Position numbers and translations under genes: made by a program
Notes under the pieces: model-generated
The model's database searches: none
The model's input: only the letters and a program-made list of their open reading frames with translations
What the model was told of the DNA's origin: nothing
Shown: positions 37,497 to 47,012 of the stretch, piece by piece
Numbering within the stretch: the first letter of the stretch is position 1
Layout of the letters: every line of letters begins with the position of its first letter
Source of the DNA: Anticarsia gemmatalis
Taxonomy: Eukaryota > Arthropoda > Insecta > Lepidoptera > Erebidae
Assembly (NCBI RefSeq): GCF_050436995.1
Contig: NC_134767.1
Coordinates: 7,378,001-7,442,000, forward strand
Direction of reading: 5' to 3'
Length of the DNA stretch: 64,000 bases

Positions 37497-37735
37497 AAGT
37501 GCAGTGACAGCCCAGTGGTTCAAGTTGGCACCTCCCACGCAATTGGTCAATGGTTCAAACCCGAGGCTACACACCAAAAACTTTTCGAGGTTTTGTGTGT
37601 ATAAGAAATAATTATCACTTGGTGTAACAGTGAAGAAAAAGATCGCGAGAAAAACTTACAAGCCTATGTGGTGTGCAGTCTCCCTCGTGTGGGAGGAGGC
37701 CCTAGCCTAGCAGTGGGACAATAATGGGTTTAAAA
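37497..37735 (+). mobile_element. tRNA-derived SINE (family A), nearly full length with internal deletion
   Basis: Head GACAGCCCAGTGGTTCAAG (A box), B box GGTTCAAACCC, then AATAATTATCACTTGGTG, GTGAAGAAAAAGATCGCGAG and the 3' end CCTAGCAGTGGGACAATAAT with TTTAAAAAAAAG. The GCATGCAA...CCAACCCGC middle part seen in the 41068 copy is missing. Confidence 0.75.
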
Positions 37736-38302
37736 AAAAGAAAATTGTCTAATTATTGTTATGAATGTGAAAGCTTGTCGGACTTTCTTCCACAAGAAAG
37801 CTGTTGAACTGGTATAATTTTTGGTAGGATGATATATTATACAAGTGGGGTAGGACTGCTTTTCTAACTCTAACTCTTCTACTTATTTAAACAAAAACAA
37901 AAATTCACGCACTAAAACTACTATTATTGGTAACGAACTAACGTAATATTTTCAAACCATTAACCTCACTTATAATGAAATTTTGGGACACTTTCGCAAT
38001 AGTGGTTCTATAGTGACAAACCGAACTTACTATTTCTTGAATAGTGCTTTCTCACATAAGCCAGTCCAACCGTAGTTAATAAATCAGTACAAAGTTTATA
38101 ATGAGGCGAGCATGTCACATTGTGCTGGTAATTGCCACTGAATTTACATTTCACTTCCGTTCACTGTTGCTGTATTGTTTAGACTTGAAACTGGGTATTA
38201 GTGTTTTAGTATTACTGTTTAATATTACCAGTGATTATTAATTTATTAACCACGCCTAACATTTTCTAATATTGCTAGTATTTTTATAGACATATAGTTT
38301 CA

Positions 38303-38529
38303 CTAGCTGACCACGTAAGAGAAAATGGGTCATTATTTTCCCCGTTTTTGTAATATTTTTTACTGCTGCTCTGCTCCTATTGCTCGTAACGTGATGTTAT
38401 ATAACCTAAAGTCTTCCTTGCTAAACGGTCTATTTAACACAAAAATATTTTTTCTATTCGAACTAGTCACTTCTGATTAGCGCGTTCAAACAAACAAACT
38501 CTTCAGATTTATAATATTAGCATAGATAA
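38303..38529 (+). mobile_element. Interspersed repeat with (CAAA)n and TATAATATTA tail, copy 3
   Basis: CTAGCTGACC head, an internal deletion of the CGCTTGCGTCACA part, then TGCTCCTATTGCTCGTAACG, ATTAGCGCGTTCAAACAAAC and ATAATATTAGCATAGAT tail. More decayed than copy 2. Confidence 0.75.
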
Positions 38530-38627
38530 CTTTATCTGTATACCTATAACATTTATAGTTTGCATCACGATCAAACATTGAAACAAGCGAGAAAGCGCTG
38601 CAAGTGAAGTACAACAGTGTAAGAATA

Positions 38628-38925
38628 CGGCAATAATGTTTTACATGGAACGCGATAAGTATTAGGTCCTGCACGACCAGATGTATGGATGTGAATCTTC
38701 TTCTTGTCGTATGGTTCAACTAGTGTCAAAGTTACTCAAGCCGCCCGAAGTCCTTCGACGTGGCTTAACGACTGTTATCTTAATTGACAACAACCGGGAC
38801 CGACTTTTTACATGCCCTCCGAAGCACGGAGACGCCTTGTTCAAATATCACTATGCGGTTACCCATCTATGGAATGACCGCGCCAAGGTTTGCTTAACCC
38901 ACAGATCGTTTACCGACCGGTGAGC
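38628..38925 (-). mobile_element. 5S-rRNA-derived SINE, divergent subfamily
   Basis: On the - strand the head at 38920-38853 reads GATCTGTGGGTTAAGCAAAC and then GGCGCGGTCATTCC and AGATGGGTAACCGC. In the GGCGCGGT segment it is closer to real insect 5S than the other copies are. The body shares CCTCCGAAGCACGG and the GTTTTACATGGA end with them but is otherwise shuffled. It supports a 5S origin independently of the two main copies. Confidence 0.65.
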
Positions 38926-38959
38926 AACGCAACTTTGTATGGATCGTACCAAGTGGTGT

Positions 38960-39025
38960 ACTTAGATCTCTGCCTACCCCTATGGCAAGAAGGCGTGATA
39001 TTACGTGTGTCTATGTCTTGTCAGT
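38960..39025 (+). repeat. Short repeat with TCTCTGCCTACCCC...AAGGCGTGAT
   Basis: Matches 36715-36775 and, inverted, 63400-63470. In moth genomes this phrase is usually followed by a run of TATGTATG, seen here as TACGTGTGTCTATGT. It directly abuts the 5S-derived SINE. Confidence 0.55.
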
Positions 39026-41055
39026 AGCCGAAGTTTTTTGTATAGTAGGTATAAAAAAAATGACAGCCTTAAACTAATAACTAATTAACTAAAAAGAAAG
39101 CATTTTTATAGATTTATTTCAACATTTTTGTATTGAGGTGTAAAAACCTTGCAAGTGATTAGCCCGTTATTAAATTATCGGAAAACAATTAGCGGCGGTG
39201 GAGAGGGGTGGGGGACGGAGGAGTTAATTAGTAAATTAATTAACATAATTAAATATCGCTGGAGATGTTAATTTGTGTTTAAGCTTTCGTAACTCAGTTT
39301 TTCCGCATATTGCTCTATTCTCCGCTGACTAAAGTTTTTATTCGTCACTTCTAATAGAGTCTACGTTTGTGGTTTTTTTCAGGACAGTGTAGCAGTACTT
39401 GTAATAGTTGATTTCGTAGTATTGAGTTCGTTTCTTAGATGTGGAAAAATGTTATTGGGGTTTTAAAATTTGTTTGTTTCGCCTTAGAGAAAACCCATTT
39501 AGTTAGGTCTCTAGTATCACACGTATAGGGTAGTATATACATATTTCCTAGAACAAAGAATTGACAATATAAGTTTTCATTAGATTTCAGTTTAATTCGA
39601 CACATGCTGTTTCTTTGACGTTTGCGTTGATACGCTATTTATGGTGTATTATACCGCAAATCTGTATCTGACATACAATCCCTGTATGAACTAAATACCT
39701 CTGCACATATTCTATCTGCTTTACATTATAGATACTCGTAAAAGGGTTGATAACAGTAAGGTAAAAACAAAGTCTCAATATGAAAGAACACATTTATTAA
39801 TCTCTCGTTATGTATAATATATCTCTTAGCTTACACTACCACTCATTATATACAGTCATATAAATACGGACACATATATTTACAACACGACGCAATCTAC
39901 TGATGGTAAAGCATGGGATGTAGACCCTCTACGAGATGCTACGGGCGTAGCGGGTTACGTAGATCCGTAGCAGTACAGGCTACGAGAACTGGTGCAACAA
40001 GAAATATATAATTAATAAATTAATAACGAATACTCAAAAATGAAAATGAAAGTTCTTGGCAAAATTATTCCCTGTTTTCAGCGCAAATGAGTAAGTGTAG
40101 TTGAAATAAAAAGATGACAACACTTAGAAACTACAAAAGTATGTATTTACTTCTGTTTTTGCACGCGTTAAAATAGTCTTATTTATTTAAGTGTAATCTT
40201 TTATTAAACTTATAGCGATAGTTTGCTTGTGTGGTTTGATCTTCAAAACTGAATTTCTCAAAAAAAAATTTTTCTCAAAAAATTTGACTAACAATTTAAT
40301 TTTGTGTTTTCTAGTTACGATGTTTAAATATCCCATGCTTTATTCATCATTTCTAACACACTCTAATATTATCACTTCTCTTTATTGATTACATAACACG
40401 TCCCTATATATAAAGAAAAATTCACTAGACCTGATAGTTTTATTTACAAAGCTTAATATATTTAAAATTTTGGGAGCACGGTGGTGCTTCCGCCAAGAAT
40501 CAGTACAGATTTTAAATTTAAGTTTCTCAGTAGTATCATTTGTTACAAAGAAAGAAATAACTAACGACAATATTCAAGAAATAAGAATGTCCTTATGTAT
40601 GAAAATGACAATTAAAGTATATATAGGAAGGGTTTTACGTCGAAAAAATGTTTAAAGTCACTTTTAAACCTTTGCGTTGCATGATATTTCCCATATTTTA
40701 TTATAACATGAAAATGTTTTTTAAATCAGATCACATAGCAATTTCTGAAAAAACATTTAGACAGTAAAGACTGACCGTTTAACCAATGAATATTGATGTA
40801 TCTTTTTTAACAATAATGAAGACATTTAAGTACAATCCAAACTTATAAAGAGGCTTTACAATTTTAGTACAATATTTACATTCACATCTACTGTCATAGC
40901 AAAATCTATGATTATTATAATTTTACCTACATAGTTTATATTTATAGAGTAATCTTGCAGTTAATTAAATCAATATAAAGATCAATTGAAATACATATGT
41001 TATTTAACTCTTTCACCGCTAGACATAAAGTCCTTCGAAATAAATAGAATGACCA
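39026..41055. other. Non-coding stretch downstream of Rx
   Basis: Contains a G-rich patch and a TAATTA cluster at 39190-39260, and a cluster of CTACG/CGTAG words at 39929-39986. Lies 1.6-3.6 kb past the Rx stop. No coding sequence recognised; the overlapping short frames at 40382-40655 are shadows of AT-rich DNA. Confidence 0.4.
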
Positions 41056-41067
41056 CTTTTATAATAA

Positions 41068-41378
41068 AATAAATTTAACCCATTTATGTCCCACTGCTGG
41101 GCAAGAGTCTCCTCCTGTTATAAGGGAGCGGTTAGGCCTTGAGTCCACCACGCTGGCTAAGTGCGGGTTGGGGACTTTGCATGCCCTCAATAAATGTATT
41201 AAACAAATTTTTAGGCATGCAAGGTTTCCTCACGATGTTTTCCTTCACCATTGGAGCATGTGATAATTATTTCTAATACACACATAACTTCGAAAAGTCA
41301 TTGGTGTGTTGCCTCGGGCTCGAACCTGCGACCACTTGAGTGGGAGGTGTCAACTTATACCACTCGGCTATCACTGCT
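41068..41378 (-). mobile_element. tRNA-derived SINE (family A), complete reference copy
   Basis: A complete element of 311 bp between perfect 12-bp target duplications CTTTTATAATAA (41056-41067 and 41379-41390). The head on the - strand begins AGCAGTGATAGCCGAGTGGT (A box) with B box GGTTCGAGCCC at 41326-41316. The body contains the duplicated GCATGC words, CCCCAACCCGCACTTAGCC, CCAGCGTGGTGGACTCAAGG and TTGCCCAGCAGTGGGACATA, and the tail is AAATTTATTTTAT-like. It is probably transcribed by RNA polymerase III when active. The perfect duplications indicate a fairly recent insertion. Confidence 0.9.
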
Positions 41379-41893
41379 CTTTTATAATAATCGTCATTTA
41401 TTAAATAAGATCAAATGTTGGACACCACACTTGGGATATCGTTGCATTTACTGAATCTCTCAGGACAGCGGCTAAATAAAAATGTTTTCATTTGAAGAAG
41501 AATAACTTAAGTGTATTGTGTTACAAGTACAACACACTTAATTCAAGATTAGAAAATAGTATTTGATCTAGCTGATGACTGAGAAAAATAATGAAATAAT
41601 AAATTTTACTTGGCTCAATTTTTCCTAACACAAAAAATAATGGAACAAATACAGTAATACAGTGTGTGCTACAATATCTATGTATAAGTATATCCTATTT
41701 AAATGCTCTTAATATAAGTACGTATGTATATCTTAGTAAATAATTATATACACTTATGTATTGCTTCGATACTAATCACATTAGATTTGTAATAGGAAAT
41801 ACTATAAATAAATTAAAGTTATAATCTCAGAAAATATTATCTTAAAATAATCTTAGTGCATGTGAAATCTATTGAAGTCGAAGTTAAGCTTTA

Positions 41894-42060
41894 TAAGTCT
41901 AGTGACACACCTACGCAAAGCTCGGCGCGAGCGTTTGGCTCGACTCACATTTTGTGTTATTTAAGTCACCTTACATTTCACCGCGCTTAACTTGGCGCTG
42001 AACGATGCAAATCGGAAAATATTCGCGGCCGAAGATTCGGTAGGTGTGTCACTGTACTTA
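41894..42060. mobile_element. 167-bp inverted-repeat element (MITE), Harbinger-like
   Basis: 21-bp terminal inverted repeats (41894-41914 and 42040-42060) match at 19 positions, 14 of them in an unbroken block AGTGACACACCTAC. TTA flanks both ends (41891-41893, 42061-42063), the 3-bp duplication typical of PIF/Harbinger elements. The interior is GC-rich and non-coding. It sits about 560 bp past the Rx stop. Confidence 0.75.
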
Positions 42061-42553
42061 TTAGTACCTTATTTTCTACGATAATCAAAAGTAGGTCAAA
42101 AATTACGCAAAAATGGTACTATTGTTATAGATATTAAATCAGAATCAGATTAAAAATAATACGCTAAAATAAGATTCAGAATCTCGTCTTTTATTTCTAA
42201 AAGCAAAGAAGTTAGTAGAGTAGAACACGAGGCAGCGATTTTCATTATTTAGAATTTAGGCCTTTGATTGCATCTAGCACATTTTATGTTAGAAAATATT
42301 TACTATCGAGTTTACCGCAATAAATTTATTGAGATTGTATATTGTATTATCATTATAACCTGCTGATGTCCAGTATTGATTCAATGATAACTGTAGATCA
42401 TTATTCATCAGTGATTACTATAATTATGCATCTATTTCGGGTAATAGAATATTCTTTCGTGAGCAGTTTTTATACTTAGCAAATTATGATCAATCATTAG
42501 AAGCACAATTCCCAAATAAAATCCTCACATTAATCCATAAATTAATTCCCTAC

Positions 42554-42559
42554 TTTATT
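42554..42559 (-). terminator. Candidate polyadenylation signal of Rx
   Basis: AATAAA on the - strand, 58 bases beyond the Rx stop. It is the first canonical signal after the stop. A longer 3' UTR using later AATAAA motifs is also possible. Confidence 0.4.
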
Positions 42560-42616
42560 GAAACTGACTATTTCAAATTAGAACCTTATTACTATGAGAA
42601 TATAGTTCATTATGCA

Positions 42617-42780
42617 TTAGACCATTTGGAGGCCTTTGTTGAGGCTCTCAACGTGTTCTTTGGCTTTCATGCGGAGTGCTGCTATGGAGGAGGAGCGAGG
42701 GTCTGGAGGGGCGCCACTGGATGCTGGTGCTGGTGGCGTCAGGTAGCTCGGGTAGCCTGATGGTGGATGACTTAGGAAAC
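42617..42780 (-). CDS. Rx: Retinal homeobox protein Rx, terminal exon with OAR motif (partial gene)
   Basis: Last coding exon of a paired-type homeobox gene, read on the - strand. It follows an acceptor TTTCTACCAG (AG at 42782-42781) and completes a split glycine codon. It encodes 53 residues that open with FLSHPPSGYPSYLTPP and end with SSSIAALRMKAKEHVESLNK plus five residues before TAA. The C-terminal block is the OAR motif (otp, aristaless, rax), a conserved tail thought to modulate transactivation. From memory, fly Rx has a GFLSHP..YPSYLTPP stretch and a similar IATLRIKAKEH..NLNKG tail. The fly protein has a far longer spacer between the two, so this moth version is compact. It joins the exon at 43199-43370 across a 418-bp intron. 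Confidence 0.9.
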
Positions 42781-43198
42781 CTGGTAGAAATAAAAAGAGA
42801 ATTTATTATCCTAATTCTATCTTCAGCTCCCATGGCTGCATGGTTGTGTATGATTTTTATTCCTTCGATCTTGGCATCGTATTTTGGGTGAAGTAAATAA
42901 TAAAAGATCTTTACTAAATAGACTGAGCGTTCTTCATCAAGTGAATGGTAATGTATTTTTACTATATTCACTAAAACTCTTATAAACTGTCGTTTAATAA
43001 GTTTGCTCCTCAAATGTATAGTCTTTTAGGCAGTGACTCTCTCTACCACGCTCGAGAAAATGAAGTATAAAATTTAGAAATGGGTTTCAGCATATTGTTC
43101 TTAACTTAACTAGCAGTTTCTTGGATCGCCACAATGGCTTGGTAGCATCTAAATGTCGATATTTGATAAACCTTTTTAATCGTTTTGAAGATACTAAC
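42781..43198 (-). other. Rx intron between homeodomain and OAR exons
   Basis: A 418-bp intron with GTTAGT donor and a pyrimidine-rich TTTCTACCAG acceptor. It is AT-rich and carries no repeat I recognise. Splicing across it restores GGT (Gly) and a continuous frame, which is the main proof that the two exons belong together. Confidence 0.85.
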
Positions 43199-43370
43199 CA
43201 GGTAAAGCGGTGAGCAGTGGTGGGGCTAGCCAAGGATCAACTGGTAAGCCAAGACCTCCAAGCCGAGGTAAGGCACCAGCGGCTCCACACCCGTACTCTG
43301 AGAGACCAAGACGAGCGGCCTCCATCTTTTCTTGACGACGCCATTTTGCACGACGGTTCTGGAACCACAC
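43199..43370 (-). CDS. Rx: Retinal homeobox protein Rx, exon with homeodomain helix 3 (partial gene)
   Basis: Internal exon on the - strand, 172 bases, phase 0 in and one extra base out. It starts after acceptor TCTATTACAG and ends at donor G|GTTAGT (43198). It begins VWFQNRRAKWRRQEK, the DNA-recognition helix. An intron just before VWFQNRR is the known conserved position in paired-class homeodomains. After it come MEAARLGLSEY and LPVDPWLAPPLLTALP, matching the Rx-specific stretch (fly: LPVDPWLSPPLLSALPG, recalled). Rx is a nuclear transcription factor of brain and eye development in animals. The first 46 homeodomain residues and the N-terminal octapeptide are not found up to 64000, so they should lie outside the window. 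Other paired-class genes such as otp or homeobrain fit less well, because their downstream sequences differ. Confidence 0.92.
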
Positions 43371-43431
43371 CTGTAATAGAAGAATATTTGAATGAGTGGA
43401 TGCTTGAAGAATACAATGCTGGGAGTACTTC

Positions 43432-43555
43432 ACTACGGTCTACTACGGTCAGCCCGTGACCACGTTCGATGTAATTTGATCGAAACGTCCGGTGAATAAA
43501 TAAGGTACCTTTAATTTTAAATCGCATTTAAGACCATTATAATATTATGTGTACA
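43432..43555 (+). mobile_element. Non-LTR-type 3' end fragment in the Rx intron
   Basis: CGGTCAGCCCGTGACCACG, GATCGAAACGTCCGGTGAAT, AATAAATAAGGTACC and a TATAATATTATGTG end. A second, shorter copy of the same end lies at 45850-45935. I know the CGAAACGTC...AATAAATAAGG phrase from repeat ends in moth genomes but cannot name the element. It begins about 60 bp from the Rx splice acceptor. Confidence 0.6.
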
Positions 43556-46500
43556 AGTCGCGAGAGCTTAAAATCGTTAACTGGGAGGACTTACTTGTTT
43601 TGTACTACGTGATTTTACCTAGTAACGAGATTTCTAACTGGGAGAAATTATTAGTCTAGATTTAAATGAGACATTTAAGAGACCGGTGGCCGCAAGTTGG
43701 CTTTACGATAAATTGAAAATTTGTATGGAATGCGTAAGGGTGTAGTTAGTTGCTTGTTCGATGTAAGTTTGCAGACAATATAGAAAATACCTAGAACATT
43801 TTTGCAGACAATGTCTTTCAAGTTTTAACGAAATAAATAGTTGCAGGAACAGTTAGCAAACTTTGTGCGGCTCAGCTAGTTACAAATGGTGTCAAAGTAT
43901 CTGTCAATAGTCAGACGATAACGAGTTTGTCGAGCTGCCAGCGGCAGACGTTGTAATGTATTCTGATATTTCACTGTTGAACAAATTTAATACTTGTGAC
44001 AGGTAAGCCATCAAACCTTGCATGCCTCTAACCTGCTGTCTCCTGAACCGAAATCGAAACGGTCACGCGAGCCGCGCGTATTTTTACCGCTTACCGTTCA
44101 ACTCCCCAACTGAATATATCATTTCACACTACAATTTGACACCACATTCATGCCATACATCTTGTGTACAAACAATCTGAAATATACTTTATTTTTATTG
44201 TGATACGAGTTACATTCGCTCGAGTGCGCTCGGTCTGTAGGGTGGATGGCACAATGATGGTACACCATTTGTGTGATTGAGTTCGTGTTTCATGCTTTGC
44301 CGTATTCAAAGTTAGTTTTGTTATGTCTGGCTCCACAAACTGTTTAGAAGTGACGTGTTCGCTCTCTGATTTATTGTCGCAGCGAACCTTTTAGGGGTTT
44401 TATTGTGTATAGTAAAGGTTTGATGCTCTAATAGGCGTTTTAATGCCGATAAACGAATTTCGTTACAGGCCATAATTTTCACGGTAACTGCTTTAACACT
44501 GTGTAAATTATGAAGAAGTTTGGACGGTGCGTGATCACGAAGTTGGTCGGGTTAACTAGATGTTAACGAGTTAAACTGTTGTGCAATGACATATTATTGC
44601 AACCGCTTTATGAATTCCGTTTAGCAATTGCACGTTACTTTTGTTTTGTAACTTGATACGTTTTCAATGATTTTCTTGTTGGTTCTTTATGAAAATATTT
44701 CTAGTCTCTATGCGGCTCCCTAGGAGTAGTAGCAATGTTAACACTTGAAGATATTTTTTTGCGAAAATATAATAAAAGTTATTTTTCTAATTTTCTTTGA
44801 GGGATTATTAATATAACTCTCGCACTGATTATTTAATTGGATTACTGGTACCATGATTGTGTCAAAGCTTGCATTGATAAAGTTAATTTAAAGACGGTTA
44901 TTTTCTCGCAGTTATGTAGTTAAACTAACAAGTAATAAGTGTTGGTGGGGTGTCACTGTACCGCGACTACTGATTGCGCTATTTATTTATTAGTTCACTC
45001 AACTTGTTAGGGCTGCCTTGTATGAGTGAATACATTGTAAGTGTACTAAATATTTGTTTAAATTTTATGATAAAGAAAAAACAATAATAATGAATAAAGA
45101 CAATAATGAATAAAGAAAATTAATAAACGGGCTTCTGTAGTTCTGTACTATCGTTTCTATTTTGCAAAGGACATTGCAAAAGATAAAGGATAAAATTATA
45201 TTATGTGAAATAGATATGGGACAAAATGACAAACTATTTTGGTAGTTGTAACATTTGAATAGATTCAGTTACGGATCGTAAAAAACATTTAATGATTTCT
45301 TAGGTAACATTATTTTACAGTCTGTCTTATAACCAAAACTTTGTTCGAAAATACAAAACCTATTAAATCATTGTCATAAAAAATTGCCTTCCCCAGACTT
45401 AATCTACCGCACATCTTTATTCGACCAAATGAACTAATAAAATTATCTACAATAATTACTTAACAACCTTATTCCCCAACACACGTGTCTAACTCATAAG
45501 TGAGTACAATAAAACTTATCGAATTAATATATCGTGTGTAGGTGACCCTACGTTGAGGTATGGTGTCTGTTCGTACCATGGCGGGTCTGGCAAGTTGCGG
45601 TAGTCGCTGCGAGCATTTTATTGTGATATTGATTCTAATAGACGGGACGTTCGAGTGTCTTTTTTATATTGGGAGATAGGATTGTGTGTTTGACGAATTT
45701 TTTCGCTATTTATTTCAGTCTTTAGTTAAAGGTGGTGATTTTATATTAATATTGTACTTTGGCGTGAGACTTATATTGGGAGATAAGATTGTATTTTTTG
45801 GTTAATCTAGATACTGTTGAAGCTGTTATTTGGTTTGAGATAAATGCAGACGAATAAATAAGGTATCCTAACCTTTAAATTTTCAATCGCGTATAAGACC
45901 CGTTGCATTATAATATTATGTGCAGACAAATAGTTATATGTCATAGTCCGACAACTTTATAGACGCTAACGCTAACGCTTGTTCGAAACGTTATTTTATA
46001 TTTTGTATTGATAATATTCTTCAAAGCGGATAGATGATAGTAATCTAAACAGACATCATAGATCGATCATTACCTATGACGTTACAGGCAACCAAATAAA
46101 TTAGCAATAAATGACATATAGGGTCGGTTTTACAGCTTACGGATAAATGTCAGATATCCTATAGGTAAAGTGACGGCAAATATATCAAAAATCTAGATTC
46201 TACTTGATATGCTAATTGATGCTTTTTTCCGAAATGCCTTCGCGACAGAAATACTAAAAGGTTCTCTATAAAAAGAGCTTTTATTAGACAAATTACATAG
46301 GTACATTGTACGTTCGATTTTTCTACGAAAAAAAGGAGTTACAACTTTTACTATACAAAGAATAAGAAAAATTAAGAATTACAATAGATCTATACAATAC
46401 AATAGAAATAAGGAGTTACAAAAATCAGCTCATTTTACCAAATCATTAGTACTACAATTTGAGTGAATATCTTAGTAATCTAAGTAATAAAATCTAGATA

Positions 46501-46783
46501 TAAAACGTTAACCGCCGGTTGTAAAACCTGAATCGTTATTGTTCTGTTAATTAAGTGAAATGAGAACTACATTTGAAATAATACTTGGTGTAATTCTTTG
46601 TGATTGTTGGACACGCGATTGTGGAGTCAAAGATTATGTCGCGTTGTGGTGGAATTGTTATTATATTCTGATAATTTGAGAGTACTAAATTCGGTGATTC
46701 AGTGAAATTAAGATGCTATTGGTCAGATATAATCTATTTTATAGTAATTTGCGATGTGTAAGTCTAGCCATACATGATGCAAG
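43556..46783. other. Presumed Rx intron, no exon seen
   Basis: No homeodomain-coding sequence on the - strand. It contains the repeat end at 45850-45935 and a 16-17-bp near-tandem AATAATGAATAAAGA at about 45085-45120. A GC-richer patch at 44030-44100 is unexplained. Confidence 0.4.
45850..45935 (+). mobile_element. Second copy of the 3' end fragment of 43432-43555
   Basis: GACGAATAAATAAGGTATCC, AATCGCGTATAAGACCCGTT and TATAATATTATGTG match the other copy in order. It is 5'-truncated, as expected of a non-LTR-type insertion. Confidence 0.6.
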
Positions 46784-47012
46784 TGGTCGAGAGGGTTTTA
46801 ACCCAAGGCACTAATACTTTTCGGGCCTTGAGTGTTTAAAAGAAATAATAATTATCACTTATTTTAATGGGTGCAAAAAAACAGATAGAGTCGTTAAAGC
46901 CGTTCTTAAAGGACTACAAGGTCCCTATTTCGAACTTTGCCAACGGTAGACTCATAACTTTACTCCACTACTCATTCCGTGAGGAGACCGTTGCCCAGCA
47001 GTGGGATATTGC
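46784..47012 (+). mobile_element. tRNA-derived SINE (family A), decayed
   Basis: GTGGTCGAGAGGGTTTTAAC corresponds to the B-box region. AATAATAATTATCACTT, CTACAAGGTCCCTATTTCG and TTGCCCAGCAGTGGGATATT follow in family order. The A box is lost and a 65-codon frame through the element is meaningless. Confidence 0.65.

Noticed and set aside
43217..43527. Frames overlapping the Rx exon on the other strand and in another frame
   Set aside because: Shadows of the real Rx exon, which is fixed by the homeodomain match and splice sites.
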